A stretch of 64,000 nt of DNA from Pseudomaricurvus alkylphenolicus (GTDB taxonomy: Bacteria; Pseudomonadota; Gammaproteobacteria; Pseudomonadales; Cellvibrionaceae): contig NZ_JAAQPI010000006.1 in assembly GCF_011683955.1 (NCBI RefSeq), forward strand, positions 248,001-312,000, read 5' to 3'. A program made the position numbers and the translations under genes. The notes under the pieces were generated by a model, which saw nothing but the letters and a program-made list of their open reading frames with translations, was not told where the DNA came from and did no database searches. Positions within the stretch are counted from its first letter, which is position 1; each line of letters opens with the position of its first letter. This document shows, one piece after another, positions 61,043 to 64,000 of this stretch.

Positions 61043-61226
61043 GGCACAAAACTCGACCTGCTGCTGTGTAGAAGGTGGCCGGGGTGTTGTTTTCGGTGCG
61101 TAAAAGAGGAGCGCTGAATGAGCAAAAGAGACCAGCGCTTTTTGCTGGGCTCTTTTGGGAATGAAGGAACCCCGGAGGGGCGCCCGACAGCACCGAAAAC
61201 AACACCCCTGCCGCCGCTTGAGGCAC
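61043..61226 (+). repeat. Covarying palindromic element, copy 4
   Basis: The outer stem pairs 61074-61099 with 61190-61215 (24 Watson-Crick pairs, one wobble and one C-T in 26). The inner hairpin pairs CAAAAGAGACCAGC (61123-61136) with GCTGGGCTCTTTTG (61144-61157) except for the A-G mismatch. Its small hairpin is CCCC-GGA-GGGG (61170-61180), a compensatory change from GCCC-GGA-GGGC. GGCAC lies 26 nt before the left arm and 6 nt after the right arm. On the minus strand it begins just after the lrp stop. Confidence 0.92.
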
Positions 61227-61254
61227 AAAACCAGAAGCCACGAACACCAAAAAC

Positions 61255-61761
61255 CTACTTGGCAAACGGCTGCTGACTCAAAAGCTCCTTGATAGGATAC
61301 CCGGAAAACACCTTACTCTGCTTCATAATCACATGCGTCACTACATTGGAAATCTCCGGACACTCCTGAATCAGCGAATTGGTCAAGGTCATATAATGAC
61401 TCATATGGGTACAGGCAAAACGCACTATAAAATCGCAGCCACCACTCACCGTAAACGCCTCCAGCGCCTCCGGCATTGCCTCCACCCGCTTCTCCAAAAA
61501 CCGAAAGGCATCCGGCGCATGAGTGCCCAGGGAAATTGTGGCGATACACTGTACCGGCGCGCACAAACGCTCGATATTCACCATCCCCATAAACCCCATC
61601 AGCCAGCCATCATCCTGCAGCTTCTGCAACCGCTGATGACAGGCACTGGCCGACAGATTCACCTGCTCCGCCAACTCTTTGTTGGTCATACGCCCGTTGT
61701 CCTGCAAAGTCTGCAAGATCTTCAAATCCAGGCGATCAAGGGATTGTGCCGTATTATTCAT
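61255..61761 (-). CDS. Lrp/AsnC-family regulator
   Basis: About 168 residues with the ATG at 61761. The HTH (MTNKELAEQVNLSASACHQRLQKL) lies near residues 25-50, and the RAM ligand domain follows (ISLGTHAPDAFRFLEKRVEA). Located upstream of hpd on the same strand, so regulation of tyrosine catabolism is plausible. Alternative starts reach 61800. Confidence 0.9.
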   Translation of the reverse strand: MNNTAQSLDRLDLKILQTLQDNGRMTNKELAEQVNLSASACHQRLQKLQDDGWLMGFMGMVNIERLCAPVQCIATISLGTHAPDAFRFLEKRVEAMPEALEAFTVSGGCDFIVRFACTHMSHYMTLTNSLIQECPEISNVVTHVIMKQSKVFSGYPIKELLSQQPFAK

Positions 61762-61834
61762 AAAGGGTTTTCCAGTCAAAATCATCCGGGATGCTGCCAT
61801 CCCACAAAGAAGTATAGTGAATACGCCGCCATAA

Positions 61835-61852
61835 TTGATCAGTTTCGATCAA
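61835..61852. promoter_or_regulatory. Palindrome upstream of the lrp-type gene
   Basis: TTGATC and GATCAA spaced by 6 bp at 61835-61840 and 61847-61852. It lies 74-91 bp before the lrp ATG and could be an autoregulatory site. The sequence alone gives limited support. Confidence 0.45.
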
Positions 61853-62013
61853 CATAAATGACAGTTTTCCCTGCCAGTCTATGCCCTGTTGATGCCACCG
61901 CCTCGGCTTCGCTGGACTTCGCCACCGGCCAAAACCGGGCAGTGTGCATCAACCTTGCTATGCTTAAGTTCAAACAACAGGGGCACTCCTTCCAGCAAGG
62001 AGCACGAGTTAGG

Positions 62014-64000
62014 ATGACAAAAAAACAACGCAAACAACCCGGTTGGTGGTCGCTGATCTTCGGGGTCATCTTCCCCGCCGCCGTCATACTGTTGGAACTC
62101 GTTTTCAAACTTTGCGCCGAAGCCTTCTTCGACCCCATTCCCACGCTGTTGCATAAACTTATCGTCTTTATCGTGCCCCTCGCCAACCTGATGTTGTGGT
62201 TGCGGCTGCGCAAAATCCACATAGGTGATACCCGCCTGCTGGGGTTGCTCGCCAGTGTGTCATTGGGGGTCTCCGGCTTTTACGCATTAATCTTCCTGCC
62301 ATTATCACCACTCGCCGTTATCGCCATCCTGGTCTACGGTATGGGGTTGTTACCTCTTGCACCTCTGATCTCCTTCGGCATCAACAGCAACCTCTATCGC
62401 CGCTTTCGTGCCGCCCAGGAAGCTGACTCCCCGAGCTACCTGTGGCACGGCATCGGTCTGGCCCTGCTGGTTCTGATCGCCCTGGATATTCCCGGCACTG
62501 CCACCCAGCTGGGTATGCAGTGGGCCGCCGAACACGACAGCGACGTCAGCCGCAGAGGCATTAAAATGCTGCGCCTGATCGGTGACGAAGACATCCTTCT
62601 GCGCCACTGCTATGTGGGAACCCGGCAGATCACCGGCCCCCTCGGGATCGCCATGCTGTTAACCCAACGCAAGCACATTCCCGAATCCAAATCCCGGGAG
62701 ATTTTTTACCGGGTTACCGGCGAACACTTTAATACCCGCCCCGTCCCCTACCGCGGCCGCCAGTGGGCCCGCTTCGGCGATCTGCGCTTTGATACCGACC
62801 AGGGCGGCTCCCGGGTGGGTGGTCGCGTCAAAGATTTGAATCTATTGTCCTCCCGACTCGACGGCTCTTTAAGCGCCGAACACGGCGTTGCCTATATGGA
62901 GTGGACGTTTGAGTTCGGCAATGACTCACGTCGCCAGCAGGAGGCGCGCCTGCAGTTGGCTCTGCCTCCCGGAGCCGTTGTCTCCCGCGCTACCCTCTGG
63001 ATCGAGGGCGAGGAACGGGAGGCGGCCTTTGCCGGTCGCGGTCAGGCCCGGCAGGCCTACCAAAGCATCGTGCGCGCCCGAAGAGACCCACTACTGGTAA
63101 CCAATGCCGGCCCCGACCGAATTCTGGCGCAGGCGTTTCCTATTGCCCCCAACGGCGGTCGTATCAAATTTCGTCTCGGTATCACTGCCCCTCTGGGCCT
63201 GCAACAACAGGGTAACGCCCGCCTGGTGCTGCCGGCCATTGTCAATCGCAATTTCAATATCAATCGATCATTGCGTCACGCCATCTGGTTCGAAAGCGAA
63301 ACACCAGTGAGCAGCAGTGTGCGCGACATCCAGTTACATCGCCCTGATGGGAAACAGCATCGCCTGACCGCCGAGCTGACCGATGCCGCGATGACGTTTC
63401 CCAGGGTGACCCTCTCCAGTGTTCGTGACACCACCAACAGTAAATGGCTCAGTCGCTTCAAAGGCGGCGCAACCGTTAAACAAGTGGCGACAGAAATTCC
63501 CAATCAAGTTCCCGACGCATTAATGCTGGTGGTGGACGGCTCAAAAACCACCGCTGCCGCCAGAGGCCAAATCCAGGATGCACTTAAGGCGATCCCGGTC
63601 GGAACCCGTGTCGGCCTGCATATCGCCGGCGAGCACCCGGTGGCACTGCCTCCGCAACCCTGGGCGGACATCCATCGCGATCGGGTGTTAGACCATATCG
63701 CTGCAGCCGAATTTGTCGGCGGGCAGGATAACGGCGAAGCACTGGCCAACGGCATTTTGGCGCTGGAGCCATACCCGAATGCCCTGCTGCTTTGGATCCA
63801 TGGTCCGCAGCCCGTTCGTTTCAGCCACAGCCAGGCAAAACTCACGCAGTTAATGGACCGTTTACATCGATTCCCACGTATCGCCCTATACAGTTTGCAG
63901 CCCGGCCCCAACCTCCTTGTGGAAGACCCCCAATGGAGCCTGTGGGCTGGTAACTGGCCCAGGCTCTCCACACCCGATAGCGACCTTGCCTATTACCTGA
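62014..64000 (+). CDS. VIT-domain membrane protein with vWA-like region, cut by window edge
   Basis: The frame is open from the ATG at 62014 to the window end, about 662 residues. The N-terminus has four to five hydrophobic helices within about residues 10-170. A VIT domain follows (about 285-405; LWIEGEEREAAFAGRGQARQ continuing to RAFP-type PIAPNGGRIKFRLGI), then a vWA-like segment beginning LMLVVDGSKTTAAARGQ (DxSxT). The C-terminus is outside. VIT proteins with an N-terminal membrane domain occur with exosortase systems, but no exosortase is seen here. Confidence 0.8.
   Translation, partial: MTKKQRKQPGWWSLIFGVIFPAAVILLELVFKLCAEAFFDPIPTLLHKLIVFIVPLANLMLWLRLRKIHIGDTRLLGLLASVSLGVSGFYALIFLPLSPLAVIAILVYGMGLLPLAPLISFGINSNLYRRFRAAQEADSPSYLWHGIGLALLVLIALDIPGTATQLGMQWAAEHDSDVSRRGIKMLRLIGDEDILLRHCYVGTRQITGPLGIAMLLTQRKHIPESKSREIFYRVTGEHFNTRPVPYRGRQWARFGDLRFDTDQGGSRVGGRVKDLNLLSSRLDGSLSAEHGVAYMEWTFEFGNDSRRQQEARLQLALPPGAVVSRATLWIEGEEREAAFAGRGQARQAYQSIVRARRDPLLVTNAGPDRILAQAFPIAPNGGRIKFRLGITAPLGLQQQGNARLVLPAIVNRNFNINRSLRHAIWFESETPVSSSVRDIQLHRPDGKQHRLTAELTDAAMTFPRVTLSSVRDTTNSKWLSRFKGGATVKQVATEIPNQVPDALMLVVDGSKTTAAARGQIQDALKAIPVGTRVGLHIAGEHPVALPPQPWADIHRDRVLDHIAAAEFVGGQDNGEALANGILALEPYPNALLLWIHGPQPVRFSHSQAKLTQLMDRLHRFPRIALYSLQPGPNLLVEDPQWSLWAGNWPRLSTPDSDLAYYL

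Larger units (their letters stand above)
60872..61254. other. Region between lrp and hpd (383 bp)
   Basis: No gene. It holds a 15-bp inverted repeat near hpd (60925-60962) and copy 4 of the palindromic element (61043-61226). The latter lies at the end of the lrp side. Confidence 0.6.

Overview
The window is a GC-rich (roughly 55-60%), gene-dense chromosomal segment from a gammaproteobacterium. The gene orders sdhCDAB-sucAB-lpd-sucCD, trpF-trpB, truA-fimV-asd and leuCDB beside a LysR gene, together with FimV and a class II DAHP synthase, point to a relative of Pseudomonas or the marine Cellvibrionales-type lineages. This placement is inferred from gene content; no rRNA gene is present to confirm it. 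No tRNA, rRNA, CRISPR array, prophage or transposase gene was seen.

Layout. 1-11.5 kb: tryptophan biosynthesis (trpB, trpF), truA, the polar hub protein fimV, asd and the leucine genes leuC-leuD-leuB, with a divergent LysR regulator. 13-26 kb: an outer-membrane protein, glyA, aroC with an MFS transporter, prmB, a TSUP permease, folE, a DUF4892 protein, an alpha/beta hydrolase, sixA, a DUF4389 membrane protein, gpsA and heat-shock htpG, which has a clear sigma-32 promoter. 26.7-41.4 kb: two hotdog thioesterases, then the TCA-cycle block sdhC-sdhD-sdhA-sdhB-sucA-sucB-lpd-sucC-sucD, divergent from gltA. 41.4-52 kb: chemotaxis receptor, LapG-type protease, crotonase, EamA permease, class II DAHP synthase, phosphatase, DUF1631 and PilZ proteins, YkgJ and an XRE-cupin regulator. 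52-61.8 kb: an amino-acid catabolism island with methionine gamma-lyase, a TyrR/PhhR-type activator, persulfide dioxygenase, a TSUP sulfite-type exporter, a cysteine-desulfurase-like enzyme, aromatic aminotransferase, 4-hydroxyphenylpyruvate dioxygenase and an Lrp regulator. The window ends inside a VIT-domain membrane protein.

The most unusual signal is not a protein. Four intergenic copies (about 8.1, 12.75, 26.6 and 61.1 kb) of a roughly 145-185 nt palindromic element share one architecture: a long outer stem of 26-28 bp, an internal 13-14 bp hairpin, a small hairpin with a GGA loop, and conserved purine-rich junctions. The stem sequences differ greatly between copies, yet pairing is kept almost perfectly within each copy. 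The small hairpin also shows a compensatory base-pair change, and the internal hairpin keeps one A-G mismatch at the same place in all four copies. Three copies are framed by GGCAC at fixed spacing and lie just after a stop codon. This looks like a structured RNA or single-strand-DNA element family. I cannot assign it to a named family.

How genes work together: AroC and the class II DAHP synthase feed TrpB/TrpF. The TyrR-type regulator lies between aromatic and sulfur amino-acid catabolic genes and has two TyrR-box-like sites upstream of it. Methionine gamma-lyase, persulfide dioxygenase and the TSUP exporter would form a route from sulfur amino acids to exported sulfite. The sdh-suc block and gltA supply most of the TCA cycle from divergent promoters.
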